A stretch of DNA of 64,000 nucleotides from Curtobacterium oceanosedimentum (GTDB taxonomy: Bacteria; Actinomycetota; Actinomycetes; Actinomycetales; Microbacteriaceae). Made by a program: the position numbers and the translations under genes. Below, piece after piece: positions 19,220-27,864 of the stretch; position 1 is the first letter of the stretch; the number at the start of each line of letters is the position of its first letter. Under the pieces are notes generated by a model. The model saw only the letters and a program-made list of their open reading frames with translations, was not told the DNA's origin and did not search any database. The DNA lies in the NCBI RefSeq assembly GCF_020297365.1, contig NZ_JAIXIG010000010.1:36834-100833 (forward strand). The letters run 5' to 3'.

Positions 19220-20227
19220 TCAGCTCGCCTGCTTCTTCGCCGCGGGCTTCTTCGCGGGAGCCTTCTTGGCGGCGGGCTTCTTCGCGGAAGCCTTCTTGGC
19301 GGGCGTCTCCTTCGGCGCGGCATCGTCCGCCGCCTTCTTCGCCGGGGCCTTCCGGCCGGACCCGGACGAGCCGGACCCGGACGAGCCGGAACCGGACGAC
19401 GATCGTGAGCTCGACGACGAACGCGACCCCGTGCCTCCCGACCGCTTCTTGTCGACGGACGCGCGCAGCGCGGCCATCAGGTCGAGCACGTCACCGCCCG
19501 CGTCGTCGTCCTCGTCGTCCTGCTCGCCGAACGTCTTCTCGGTGTCGATGTCGTCGCCCGCCTCGAGCTTGGCGTCGATGAGCTGCTGCAGTTCCTCCTG
19601 GTAGGAGTCGGTGTAGCGGTCGGGGTCGAAGTCGGTCGACATGCTCTCGACGAGCGACGACGACATCTTCAGCTCGTTGGCGCTGACCTTGACCGAGGTG
19701 TCGAGGGCCGGGAACTCCGCCGCGCGGACCTCGTCGCCCCAGAGCAGCCCCTGCAGCAGGATGACCTCGTCGTGCACGCGGAGCACCCCGAGCCGGGTCT
19801 TCTGCCGCAGCGTGAACTGCACGATCGCCAGTCGGTCGGTCTTCGCCAGCGTCTCGCGCAGCAGCACGTAGGCCTTCGGCGAGCGCGAGTCGGGCTCGAG
19901 GTAGTACGTCTTCTCGAACATCATCGGGTCGACCTGCTCGACGGGCACGAACTCCAGGACCTCGACCTCGTGCGACTGCTCTTCGGGGAGCTGCTTGAAG
20001 TCGTCGGCGGTGAGCACGACCGTCTTCTCGCCGTCGTCGTAGGCGCGCTGGATGTCGGCGTACTCGACCTCGTGGCCGAACTCGCACACGCGCTTGTAGC
20101 GGATGCGGCCCTTGTCCTCGTCGTGGACCTGGTGCAGGGACACGTCGTGGGTCTCGGTGGCCGCGTACACCTTGATGGGCACGTTGACGAGCCCGAACGC
20201 GATGGAGCCCTTCCAGATCGACCTCAT
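19220..20227 (-). CDS. ku: non-homologous end-joining DNA-end-binding protein Ku
   Basis: This 335-residue Ku begins MRSIWKGSIAFGLVNVPIKV, the invariant start of bacterial Ku. It has the ring-forming core (SLHQVHDEDKGRIRYKRVCE, then EFVPVEQVDPMMFEKTYYLE, then LRETLAKTDRLAIVQF). The tail after residue 255 is acidic, then Ser/Gly-rich, then a lysine/alanine-rich stretch (repeats of AKKPAAKKAPAKK). Such tails bind DNA and LigD in mycobacterial Ku. It threads onto broken DNA ends and recruits LigD. It is divergent from an operon that ends in ligD. CATCAT stands 6 bases before its ATG. Confidence 0.96.
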   Translation of the reverse strand: MRSIWKGSIAFGLVNVPIKVYAATETHDVSLHQVHDEDKGRIRYKRVCEFGHEVEYADIQRAYDDGEKTVVLTADDFKQLPEEQSHEVEVLEFVPVEQVDPMMFEKTYYLEPDSRSPKAYVLLRETLAKTDRLAIVQFTLRQKTRLGVLRVHDEVILLQGLLWGDEVRAAEFPALDTSVKVSANELKMSSSLVESMSTDFDPDRYTDSYQEELQQLIDAKLEAGDDIDTEKTFGEQDDEDDDAGGDVLDLMAALRASVDKKRSGGTGSRSSSSSRSSSGSGSSGSGSSGSGRKAPAKKAADDAAPKETPAKKASAKKPAAKKAPAKKPAAKKQAS

Positions 20228-20314
20228 GGGCACATGATGCCCGCCTCCACGTGAGAGTGCCCGACGTTCCTCGGCTTCCGGCAGCGTGTCCGTGGTCGCT
20301 GGTACCCATGGCAC

Positions 20315-21793
20315 ATGTTCGAGGGGATCATGCGGACGGTGCAGTCGCTGGCCGGAGCCGGGGTCGTGGTGGCGGTCGGGATGCTGTTCGCGATCGTGCG
20401 CGGGGCGCTCAGACCAGCCGATCTGCAGCAACGGGTCGACGATGTGACCGCCCGGTGGCTGAAGCCCTTCCTGCGCTCGGGCGGTGCGGTCTCGCAGGTG
20501 CAACAACAGCAGATCGCCGCGCTCCTGCCGGTTCGTGACGAGCGGACGCTGACCGGGACTGCTGCCCTCGTCGTCCTCGGACCGTGGCTCCGCGAACCGG
20601 CCAGGACCGGTGCAGAACTCGTCGTACGGTCCAGGGCTCACGCCGTGCGACGGCTCGAGGCGCACGACGATGCCCTGCAGGGTGCACAGACGCTGCGGGC
20701 GGCGCTCTGGAGAGCACGACTCGCGGCGTCCGCCGACGAGCTCCGGGTGCTCGTCGACACCGCGGTGTGGTCGGTCCGTGCCGCCACCGATCGACGACAG
20801 CTCCGTCTGTCCGGGCGTCTGGCTGCGTGGGTCGGTGGCGGCGGTGCGTTGCTGAGCGCCGTCGTGGTTGCTGGCGGAACGTCGGCGAGTACGGCGGACG
20901 CCGCCGGAGAGATCGGCACGTTCGCAGCGGTCCTCGCGCTCCTCGCCGCGCTCGTCGGTCCGGCGCGACACCGGCTCCGCGCCGCCGTGGAGGACCTGCG
21001 TGGCCTCCCGCCGCGGTTCCGCTTCCTGATGGCCCTCTGCGCGATCGTGATCCTCCTGCTCGCGGTGCTCTGGCAGACCGGGACGATCCGTGTCCTGTGG
21101 ACCTGGACGGCGCAGATCGCCGACGACGTGCCGACGTCCTGGTCGGTACCGCTCGGCGGAGCGGTCTGCGGGCTCATGTCCCTGGCGGTCATCGTCCGCG
21201 GGGTGCGGTCCGCAGTCTCGCGCGGCGTGCCACTGCACGAGCGTCTGATGACCACCGGGGCAGTCGTCCTCGTCGGCGGCGCTGCCGTCCTCGGTGCCGT
21301 CGCGCTCATCCCCGCCTCGGCGCCGTTCCTCAGTGTCGCGACGGTTACGTGGTGCACCGCGGTCGTCGGAATCAGCGCGGCCGCTGGCGTCGTTCGGATC
21401 GCCGACGACCACCGCCTGGCGAGACAGCTCGCAGCTGCTGGGCGTCCCGTCCCGGTCGGGAGCTGGCCGTACGCGACCGCGTCGGTCGTGGTGGCGTCCA
21501 CTGCGGCCACGCTCCTGACGAGCGTGGCCGGCACGACGATGACAGCGGTGACAGCGCAGCTCGGCGGGCTGGTCATCGGGCTCGCCATCGTGCCGCTGTC
21601 CGTCTGGGTTGCCGTTGCGCTCTGGGCCGTCGACCGCCGGATCCGTCGGGCGGACGAAGGGTGGCGACTCGACGGTGCGCCCGGTCACACCCCTCCCAGT
21701 GCGGACGGTGGCATCGCTGCCCGCGACGAATCGCGCCCGGGTGCGGACCAGCTGGAACGTCGCGAGGCCGGCACGAGCACGATGGGCCCATGA
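20315..21793 (+). CDS. hypothetical polytopic membrane protein in the ligD operon
   Basis: This 492-residue protein is not recognised. One helix (about residues 12-30) is followed by a soluble, Arg-rich region of roughly 130 residues with long amphipathic helices (residues 35-160). About eight more membrane helices follow between residues 165 and 430, with a hydrophilic, disordered tail. No transporter, kinase or nuclease motif is visible. Its stop overlaps the start of the SDR gene, which in turn overlaps ligD, so all three are translated from one message. Third-position bases look more varied than in flanking genes, which may indicate transfer, but I did not compute this. Confidence 0.7.
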   Translation: MFEGIMRTVQSLAGAGVVVAVGMLFAIVRGALRPADLQQRVDDVTARWLKPFLRSGGAVSQVQQQQIAALLPVRDERTLTGTAALVVLGPWLREPARTGAELVVRSRAHAVRRLEAHDDALQGAQTLRAALWRARLAASADELRVLVDTAVWSVRAATDRRQLRLSGRLAAWVGGGGALLSAVVVAGGTSASTADAAGEIGTFAAVLALLAALVGPARHRLRAAVEDLRGLPPRFRFLMALCAIVILLLAVLWQTGTIRVLWTWTAQIADDVPTSWSVPLGGAVCGLMSLAVIVRGVRSAVSRGVPLHERLMTTGAVVLVGGAAVLGAVALIPASAPFLSVATVTWCTAVVGISAAAGVVRIADDHRLARQLAAAGRPVPVGSWPYATASVVVASTAATLLTSVAGTTMTAVTAQLGGLVIGLAIVPLSVWVAVALWAVDRRIRRADEGWRLDGAPGHTPPSADGGIAARDESRPGADQLERREAGTSTMGP

Positions 21794-22680
21794 GCCAGCT
21801 CGACAAGCAGGACCCCCGCGATCAGTTCCCCCGTCCGCCGTTCCCCGCGCAGACGCAGCAGGGGTCGGGACTCGCGAGTGCGATGGACCCGGCACCCGAC
21901 CACGGCGAGACGAGCTACGTCGGGACCGGACGGATGCGCGGACACCGGGTCCTGGTGACCGGGGCCGACTCGGGCATCGGGCGAGCGGCGGCGATCGCGA
22001 TGGCGAAGGAGGGCGCCGATGTCGCCCTGAACGCCCTGCCCGAAGAGCGCGAGGACCTCGAGCAGGTCCGTGACGTCATCGGTGACCTCGGTCGCAAGGC
22101 GGTGCTGCTGCCCGGTGACCTGACGGACGAAGCCTTCTGCGACGTGCTCGTGCAGGACGCCGTCAGCGAGCTCGGCGGACTCGACGCCCTGGTGCTCGTC
22201 GCCGGCCACCAGCAGGTGCACGAGGACGTCACCCAGCAGTCCACCGACGACTTCGACCGCACGATGAAGGTCAACCTGTACTCGCTGTTCTGGCTCGTCC
22301 GCGCTGCCGTCCCGCACATGGCGCCGGGCAGCTCGATCGTCACGACGAGCTCGGTGTCGGCGTACCAGCCGCAGGACCGCATGATCGACTACGCCGCGAC
22401 GAAGGCCGGCATCATCACGTACACGAACGGCCTCGCCCGTCAGCTCGCCGCGAAGGGCATCCGGGCGAACACGGTGGTCCCCGGTCCGGTGTGGACGCCC
22501 CTGCAGCCGATCAGCTACCCGGGCGACGAGATCGCCGCCTACGGCCAGGACACCCCCTTCGGCCGTCCCGCGCAGCCCGTCGAGCTCGGCAGCGCCTACG
22601 TCTACCTGGCCGGACCCGAGTCGTCGTACACGTCCGGCACGACCCTGACCGTGGCGGGAGCGACCGGGGTCGCGCTGTGA
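21790..22680 (+). CDS. SDR-family oxidoreductase (YghA-like)
   Basis: This 296-residue classical SDR has a 45-residue N-terminal extension (QDPRDQFPRPPFPAQTQ) typical of the YghA-type subgroup. The cofactor loop is TGADSGIGRAAAIAMAKEGA near residue 57. The NAG-equivalent region VLVAGHQQ is followed by catalytic Ser in TTSSVSAYQPQ and the YxxxK motif in DYAATKAG. It probably reduces an aldehyde or ketone with NAD(P)H. It lies between a membrane protein and ligD with ATGA/GTGA overlaps on both sides. Why a dehydrogenase is coupled to end-joining is unclear. Confidence 0.88.
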   Translation: MSQLDKQDPRDQFPRPPFPAQTQQGSGLASAMDPAPDHGETSYVGTGRMRGHRVLVTGADSGIGRAAAIAMAKEGADVALNALPEEREDLEQVRDVIGDLGRKAVLLPGDLTDEAFCDVLVQDAVSELGGLDALVLVAGHQQVHEDVTQQSTDDFDRTMKVNLYSLFWLVRAAVPHMAPGSSIVTTSSVSAYQPQDRMIDYAATKAGIITYTNGLARQLAAKGIRANTVVPGPVWTPLQPISYPGDEIAAYGQDTPFGRPAQPVELGSAYVYLAGPESSYTSGTTLTVAGATGVAL

Positions 22681-25214
22681 GCCCCGCCTCGCGCAGGACC
22701 GTCGTCCTGGTCGGGGACCGTCGGCTCGCCCTGACGAACACCGACAAGGTGCTCTACCCCGCGACGGGCACGACCAAGGGGCGGGTGATCGAGTACTACG
22801 AGCGGGTCGCGCCGTGGATGATCCCGCACGTCAAGGACCGGCCGGTCACCCGCAAGCGCTGGGCGAACGGTGTCGAGGGGAAGGTCTTCTTCGAGAAGAA
22901 CCTGCCCGACTCCGCGCCCGACTGGGTCCGGCACCACACGATCCACCACTCGGAACACGACAACGAGTACCCGATCGTCGACGACCTGCCGACGCTGGTG
23001 TGGATGGCGCAGCAGGCCGCACTCGAACTCCACGTGCCGCAGTGGCGCTTCGGGCCCCGTGGGGCGCAGCAGAACCCGGACCGGCTCGTGCTCGACCTGG
23101 ACCCCGGCGAGGGCGTCGGCCTGCCCGAGTGCGTCGAGGTGGCGGTCGCCGCGCGCGAGGTCCTGCACGGCATGGGCCTCGATCCGCACCCGGTGACGTC
23201 CGGGTCGAAGGGCATCCACCTGTACGCCGCCCTGGACGGGAAGGCGACGACGGCGCAGGTCTCCGACGTGGCGCACGAGCTCGCCAAGGCGCTGGAGGCC
23301 GACATGCCCGACCTCGTGCTGTCGTCGATGAGCCGTGCGGAGCGGACGGGCAAGGTGTTCGTCGACTGGTCGCAGAACAACGGCAACAAGACCACCATCG
23401 CGCCGTACTCCCTGCGTGGGCGGGACCACCCGACGGTGGCGGCGCCCCGGACGTGGCAGGAACTCGAGGAGCGCGGCCTCGCGCAGCTCACCCTGGACGA
23501 GGTCCTCGAACGCCTGGAGGCTCGTGGGGACTTCCTGCACCCGGTCGCGTCCGCCTCGCTGGCGGTCGGCAGGGCCGACCACGGGCACTGGGACAGCGAC
23601 CGCACCGAGCAGGCGAACGCCGCCGAACCGCCGGCGCGCGACCGACTGGCCGAGTACCGCGCGAAGCGGGACGCGTCGAAGACCCCGGAGCCCGTGCCCG
23701 AGGGAGCGCCGACGGTGCGGAAGGACGGCACGCCCACCTTCGTCATCCAGGAACACCACGCCACGCGTGACCACTACGACTTCCGGCTCGAGCACGACGG
23801 CGTGCTGGTGAGCTGGGCCCTGCCGAAGGGTGAACCGAACGACCCGGGGAAGAACCACCTGGCGGTGCAGACCGAGGACCACCCGCTCGAGTACGGCTCG
23901 TTCGAGGGCACGATCCCGAAGGACGAGTACGGCGGGGGGACCGTCACGATCTGGGACGACGGCACCTACGAGCTCGAGAAGTGGCGGGAGGGCAAGGAGG
24001 TCATCGTCACGCTGCACGGGCGGGCGGGTGGCGCTCGCCGCCTCGCGCTCCTGCACACCCGCGGACGCGGTGGCGGCGACGAGAAGAACTGGCTCATCCA
24101 CCGCACCAAGGAGCAACCCGAGCGGCTCGCCGACGGCGCGGGCGGGTCCGGGACGGGCCGCGTCTCCCGGTCGGCGGACGCGCACCGGGACGGACACCAG
24201 GACGGGCAGGGCGACGGGCGGCGGCGCATCACCGGAGCGCAGCCCGCCGACACCCCGCCGTCGGAGCGCCGCACGATGCAGGCGACCCTGGCCGAGGGCG
24301 AGCCCCGGCTCGACCCGGCCGACTGGGCGTTCGAGATGAAGTGGGACGGCGTGCGGGCACTGGCGACCGTCCGGGACGGCGCGGTGACGCTGCGGAGCCG
24401 GAACGACAACGACCTGACCCCGCAGTACCCCGAGTTGCAGGAACTCGCCGACAGCGCCGGGGTCGACGGCGTGTTCGACGGTGAGATCGTGGCGCTCGAC
24501 GACCGCGGCCGTCCGAGCTTCCAGCTGCTGCAGAACCGGATGGGCGTGACGAGACCGCGCGAGGTCCGGGCCGCGCAGCAGGCGACACCGGTGCGGTTCC
24601 TGGTGTTCGACGTGCTCGAAGCGGACGGACACGAACTCACGCGCCTGGGGTACGACGCGCGCCGCCAGGCGCTCGAGACCGTCGTCGAACCCGGTGGTGC
24701 GATCGACGTCCCGCCGGCGGCGCAGGGCGACCTCGAGGCGGTGCTGGCCGAGTCCCGGCACCAGGGGTTGGAGGGCGTCGTCGCGAAGAAGCGGTCGTCC
24801 CGCTACGCCGAGGGGCGCCGGTCCGAGGCCTGGTTGAAGCTCAAGCACCACGCGACGCAGGAGGTCGTGGTCGGCGGGTGGAAGCCGGGCACCGGTCGGC
24901 GCGCCGGTGGGATCGGCTCCCTGCTGCTCGGCGTGCCCGGGCCGGACGGGTTGGAGTACGTCGGCAAGGTCGGCACGGGGTTCCGCGACCGGGACCTCGA
25001 CGAGATCGCCGCCGCGCTCCGACCGCTCGAACGGAAGACGTCGCCGTTCGTCGACGTCCCGCGGGTCGACGCTCGCGATGCGCACTGGGTGACGCCGAAG
25101 CGCGTCGGCGAGGTCGAGTTCGCCGAGTGGACGGGCGATCGTCGTCTGCGGCACCCGTCGTGGCGCGGGTGGCGCAGCGACAAGGACCCGACGGACGTCG
25201 TGCGCGAGGACTGA
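22677..25214 (+). CDS. ligD: multifunctional ATP-dependent DNA ligase D (polymerase-phosphoesterase-ligase)
   Basis: This 845-residue protein has three modules in mycobacterial order. The primase-like polymerase domain (about 10-290) has metal motif LDLDP, the loop TSGSKGIHLYA and VFVDWSQNN. The 3'-phosphoesterase domain (about 345-500) has EHHATRDHYDFRLEHDG, then WALPKGEP and HPLEYGSFEG. The ligase domain (about 535-845) has the nucleotidyl-lysine motif EMKWDGVRA, then FDGEIVALD and EGVVAKKRSSRYAEGR. It repairs double-strand breaks with Ku by gap filling, end cleaning and sealing. GTG at 22677 overlaps the SDR stop. Ku is encoded divergently upstream. Confidence 0.96.
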   Translation: MSPASRRTVVLVGDRRLALTNTDKVLYPATGTTKGRVIEYYERVAPWMIPHVKDRPVTRKRWANGVEGKVFFEKNLPDSAPDWVRHHTIHHSEHDNEYPIVDDLPTLVWMAQQAALELHVPQWRFGPRGAQQNPDRLVLDLDPGEGVGLPECVEVAVAAREVLHGMGLDPHPVTSGSKGIHLYAALDGKATTAQVSDVAHELAKALEADMPDLVLSSMSRAERTGKVFVDWSQNNGNKTTIAPYSLRGRDHPTVAAPRTWQELEERGLAQLTLDEVLERLEARGDFLHPVASASLAVGRADHGHWDSDRTEQANAAEPPARDRLAEYRAKRDASKTPEPVPEGAPTVRKDGTPTFVIQEHHATRDHYDFRLEHDGVLVSWALPKGEPNDPGKNHLAVQTEDHPLEYGSFEGTIPKDEYGGGTVTIWDDGTYELEKWREGKEVIVTLHGRAGGARRLALLHTRGRGGGDEKNWLIHRTKEQPERLADGAGGSGTGRVSRSADAHRDGHQDGQGDGRRRITGAQPADTPPSERRTMQATLAEGEPRLDPADWAFEMKWDGVRALATVRDGAVTLRSRNDNDLTPQYPELQELADSAGVDGVFDGEIVALDDRGRPSFQLLQNRMGVTRPREVRAAQQATPVRFLVFDVLEADGHELTRLGYDARRQALETVVEPGGAIDVPPAAQGDLEAVLAESRHQGLEGVVAKKRSSRYAEGRRSEAWLKLKHHATQEVVVGGWKPGTGRRAGGIGSLLLGVPGPDGLEYVGKVGTGFRDRDLDEIAAALRPLERKTSPFVDVPRVDARDAHWVTPKRVGEVEFAEWTGDRRLRHPSWRGWRSDKDPTDVVRED

Positions 25215-25364
25215 GCCCGCGGCGGGCTGCCGATGCGTCCGCATGGGGTCCGCCCGTGGCGAACTTCCGTCCCCCGTGGGCGGTCCCCGCGGGGGACGTT
25301 CCGGCCGCGACGACCACCGGGCCGCGCACGACTGTTACGGTCGCCGGGACGAAGGGGGCCGCAG

Positions 25365-25574
25365 ATGAGCTCGAGCAAGTACCTGCCGCCGCTGACCCCG
25401 GCGGAGCGCGGGGCCGCCGCGGCGGCGGACGGAACGCTGCAGACCGGCCTGCTCGGCACGACGGGCGACGAGCCGGACGGGACCGCGGACGAGGTCCGGT
25501 ACGCCGACTTCCTCGTGGACGAGGACGACGAGGACGACGAGGACGACGACCCCGCGGTCGATCGGATCGGCTGA
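25365..25574 (+). CDS. small acidic hypothetical protein
   Basis: This 69-residue protein begins MSSSKYLPPLTPAERGAAAA. It ends with a very acidic run (VDEDDEDDEDDDPAVDRIG). A strong ribosome site GAAGGGGG precedes ATG at 25365, and TTACGG lies upstream as a possible -10 box. It is probably a real gene of unknown function. Acidic tails of this type are often disordered and may bind basic partners. Its position just after ligD, in its own transcription unit, gives no firm hint. Confidence 0.6.
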   Translation: MSSSKYLPPLTPAERGAAAAADGTLQTGLLGTTGDEPDGTADEVRYADFLVDEDDEDDEDDDPAVDRIG

Positions 25575-25726
25575 CCGTACCGGGGCACGGACGGCCCGCA
25601 CGCCGGATCAGGGGACGCACGGGCCGCCGCCACTCATGAGACGTGGCCACGACCCGGATCGTCACACCCGATCGAAGAATCTTCTGCGGCAGCCCCGGCC
25701 CTGCGGTCGGATCCACCCCACCGAGG

Positions 25727-25903
25727 TCAGGCCGCGGGCGCCGGCCCGTCCGTCGGCTCGGTGCGTCCGGCCACCGGAGCGTCCTCGTCGATGAGGGTCT
25801 CCTCCTCGGGCTCGGACACCTCGGCCGCCGCGGCCTTGGCCTCGTCGATGGACTCCTGGGAACGGCGGAGCAGGTCGTCGTCGTGTGCTGCCTGATCGGT
25901 CAT
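25727..25903 (-). CDS. small hypothetical protein (58 aa)
   Basis: This 58-residue protein begins MTDQAAHDDDLLRRSQESID and continues with an Ala/Glu-rich helix (EAKAAAAEVSEPEEETLIDE) and a disordered tail. Family unknown. TAACCT on the minus strand ends 7 bases before the ATG, a leaderless arrangement. It follows the TIM-barrel gene on the same strand (gap 10 bases), but its own -10 box suggests separate transcription. Confidence 0.55.
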   Translation of the reverse strand: MTDQAAHDDDLLRRSQESIDEAKAAAAEVSEPEEETLIDEDAPVAGRTEPTDGPAPAA

Positions 25904-25913
25904 GCCGAGCAGG

Positions 25914-26909
25914 TTACGCGGGCGTCCCTGTGTCGGCGTCGCGTCGGCGGTGGCCGTCCGTCCGACTGCCGTCCGCACGGCCGCCGTCGGCACGGCCGCG
26001 GTGGAACGGCTCGTAGTCGACGGCCGACGTCGGCGCCGGCGTGGAGGGCATGGCCGGTGCCGCGGGAGCACCGAAGGCGTCGGCCGCGTCGAGCACCGCC
26101 CGCGTCGCGGCAGCCGCCGTGCGCAGGGCGTCACCGATCGGCATCGCGCGGTGCGCGGGCGTCCGCACCTCGACGCCCCAGGGCTCGTCGAACCCGAGCT
26201 CGCGGACGGTCCGGACGAAGCCGGGCAGGTCCCACGCCCCGGCGCCGGGCAGGTGTCGTGCCACCCGCGACTCCTCGGCGAGCGTCATGCCGCTCGGCGT
26301 GTGCAGCAGCCCGTCGCTCAGCTCCACCGCCGCCAGGGTCCCCGGCGCGACCCCCTGGCGGATCGACGCCAGGGTCGAGCCGCCGCGCAACGCGTGCATC
26401 GCGTCGACCAGGAGTCCGCCGTTCGGGTGGCCGGCGGCTGCGACGAACCGGCTCGCGCGTTCCACGGTCGGCAGGTTCGACCACGGTTCGGGTTCGAGCA
26501 CGAGCTGGGCACCCACCGCCTCCGCCTGGTCGGCGAGGACGGTCCAGTCGTCCGCCGTCGCTCCGGGCGAGGCCCCGGGCAGCGTCGTGTCGGCCCGCGC
26601 GACCACCTGCCACGCCCGCAGGGTCGCGGCGGCCTCGAGCACCACGCCGCGGTCGGCGTCGTCGTCCGGCGCCCGGTCGGCACACGTCCACCACCGGTCG
26701 AGCGGGCCGAGCTGGACCCAGACGATGCCGGCGCCGTCGAGCATCCGACGCAGCTCGGCCAGGCCGATGGTCGCGCGGACCTCGTGCAGGTCGTCCAGCG
26801 AGAGCGACAGGCCGGCGAACCCGGCGGCCCCGACGGCGTGCACGCGCTCTCGGACGTCCTCGTCGCCCGCCCACGTCCACGACGTGGCGAGCAGATCGTG
26901 TTCCAGCAC
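25914..26909 (-). CDS. sugar-phosphate isomerase/epimerase-like TIM-barrel protein
   Basis: This 331-residue protein resembles the xylose-isomerase-like TIM-barrel (AP endonuclease 2) superfamily. Strands carry LSLSLDDLHEV, VWVQLGPLDRWW, QLVLEPEPWSNLP (metal-site Glu), GLLVDAMHAL (Asp/His) and AAVELSDGL, then EPWGVEVRTP (Glu). Family members isomerise sugars or cyclitols. The last 60 residues are a Pro/Arg/Asp-rich tail (GRADGGRADGSRTDGHRRR) that relatives should lack. GTG at 26909 is preceded by GGAGGTAGGG. The adjacent upstream FAH-fold gene lies on the same strand. Confidence 0.78.
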   Translation of the reverse strand: MLEHDLLATSWTWAGDEDVRERVHAVGAAGFAGLSLSLDDLHEVRATIGLAELRRMLDGAGIVWVQLGPLDRWWTCADRAPDDDADRGVVLEAAATLRAWQVVARADTTLPGASPGATADDWTVLADQAEAVGAQLVLEPEPWSNLPTVERASRFVAAAGHPNGGLLVDAMHALRGGSTLASIRQGVAPGTLAAVELSDGLLHTPSGMTLAEESRVARHLPGAGAWDLPGFVRTVRELGFDEPWGVEVRTPAHRAMPIGDALRTAAAATRAVLDAADAFGAPAAPAMPSTPAPTSAVDYEPFHRGRADGGRADGSRTDGHRRRDADTGTPA

Positions 26910-27068
26910 GGCCCTACCTCCGTTGTCCCGAGGTGTCCGCCGTCGCCCCGTCGCGATTCGCTGCCCCGTGTCCGCCGCGGCCCCACCCGTGGCGTGGACT
27001 CAGGGGTACGCCGTCAGTCTGCGAGCGCTCCCAGTTCCGCCGTGCACGGGCGCACGGACGACACGCCC

Positions 27069-27752
27069 TCAGACGATCCGCGTGCGGACCGACCCGACCC
27101 CGGCGATCGTGCCGACGACCTCGGCACCGCGGGCGAGCACGCCGACGCCGTCGGGTGTGCCGGTCATGAGCAGGTCGCCGGGCGCGAGGGCGACGGACCG
27201 GGAGAGCGCCGCGATCGTCTCGGCGACGGACCAGATCTGGTCGGCCAGGTCACCCGACTGCCGGAGCTCGCCGTCGACGGTCAGGGTGATCGCGCCCGTC
27301 GCCGGATCGGCACCCGCAGCCGGCCGGATCGCCCCGATCGGAGCGGACGCGTCGAAGCCCTTCGCGGTGTCCCACGGTCGCCCCAGTCGCTTCGCCTCGG
27401 CCTGCAGGTCGCGACGTGTGAGGTCGATGCCGACGGCGTAGCCCCACACGTGGGCGAGGGCGTCCTCGACGGTGATGTCCGTGCCGCCGGTCCCGATCGC
27501 GACGACGAGCTCGACCTCGTGCTCGAGCTGCTGCGTCAGCGGCGGGTACGGGGTGTCGGCGTCGTCCGCCACGACGGCGTCGGCCGGCTTGGTGAAGAAG
27601 AACGGCGGTTCACGGTCGGGGTCGTGGCCCATCTCGCGGGCGTGCGCCGCGTAGTTGCGGCCGACGCAGAACACGCGGCGGACGGGGAAGCGCCCGCCGG
27701 TCGTGGTCGGGACGGTCGGGAGGCTCGGGGCCGGGACGACGAGGTCGATCAC
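27069..27752 (-). CDS. fumarylacetoacetate hydrolase (FAH) family protein
   Basis: This 227-residue protein has the FAH C-terminal domain: [14 protein letters not shown], the metal ligands in [36 protein letters not shown] and the terminal [11 protein letters not shown]. Enzymes of this type cleave C-C bonds in acylpyruvates or decarboxylate oxaloacetate-like acids. The short single-domain form resembles acylpyruvases. GTG at 27752 is the family-like start (VIDLVVPAP). A long hairpin separates it from the upstream phosphoketolase gene. Confidence 0.88.
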   Translation of the reverse strand: MIDLVVPAPSLPTVPTTTGGRFPVRRVFCVGRNYAAHAREMGHDPDREPPFFFTKPADAVVADDADTPYPPLTQQLEHEVELVVAIGTGGTDITVEDALAHVWGYAVGIDLTRRDLQAEAKRLGRPWDTAKGFDASAPIGAIRPAAGADPATGAITLTVDGELRQSGDLADQIWSVAETIAALSRSVALAPGDLLMTGTPDGVGVLARGAEVVGTIAGVGSVRTRIV

Positions 27753-27785
27753 GTCCCCAGCGTGGCAGGCCCGCAGGGCCCCGGT

Positions 27786-27826
27786 CCACAGGACCCGGCA
27801 CGTCGGTGCCGTGCCGGGTCCTGTGG
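27786..27826. terminator. terminator after the phosphoketolase gene
   Basis: Perfect 17-base inverted repeat (27786-27802 and 27810-27826; CCACAGGACCCGGCACG) with a 7-base loop. It lies between the phosphoketolase stop and the FAH start, both on the minus strand. Outer flanks GGGCC and GGGCCTCC add weaker pairing. Confidence 0.8.
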
Positions 27827-27864
27827 AGGGTGATCCGGGCCTCCCTGCCGGTGAGGCGCGAGTT

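Noticed and set aside
25575..25726. Terminator formed by CGGCCCG/CGGGCCG after the small acidic protein gene
   Set aside because: The stem is only 7 bases with a loop over 20 bases; too weak to call, and nothing else in this 152-base gap is convincing apart from a short GAAGAATCTTC palindrome.
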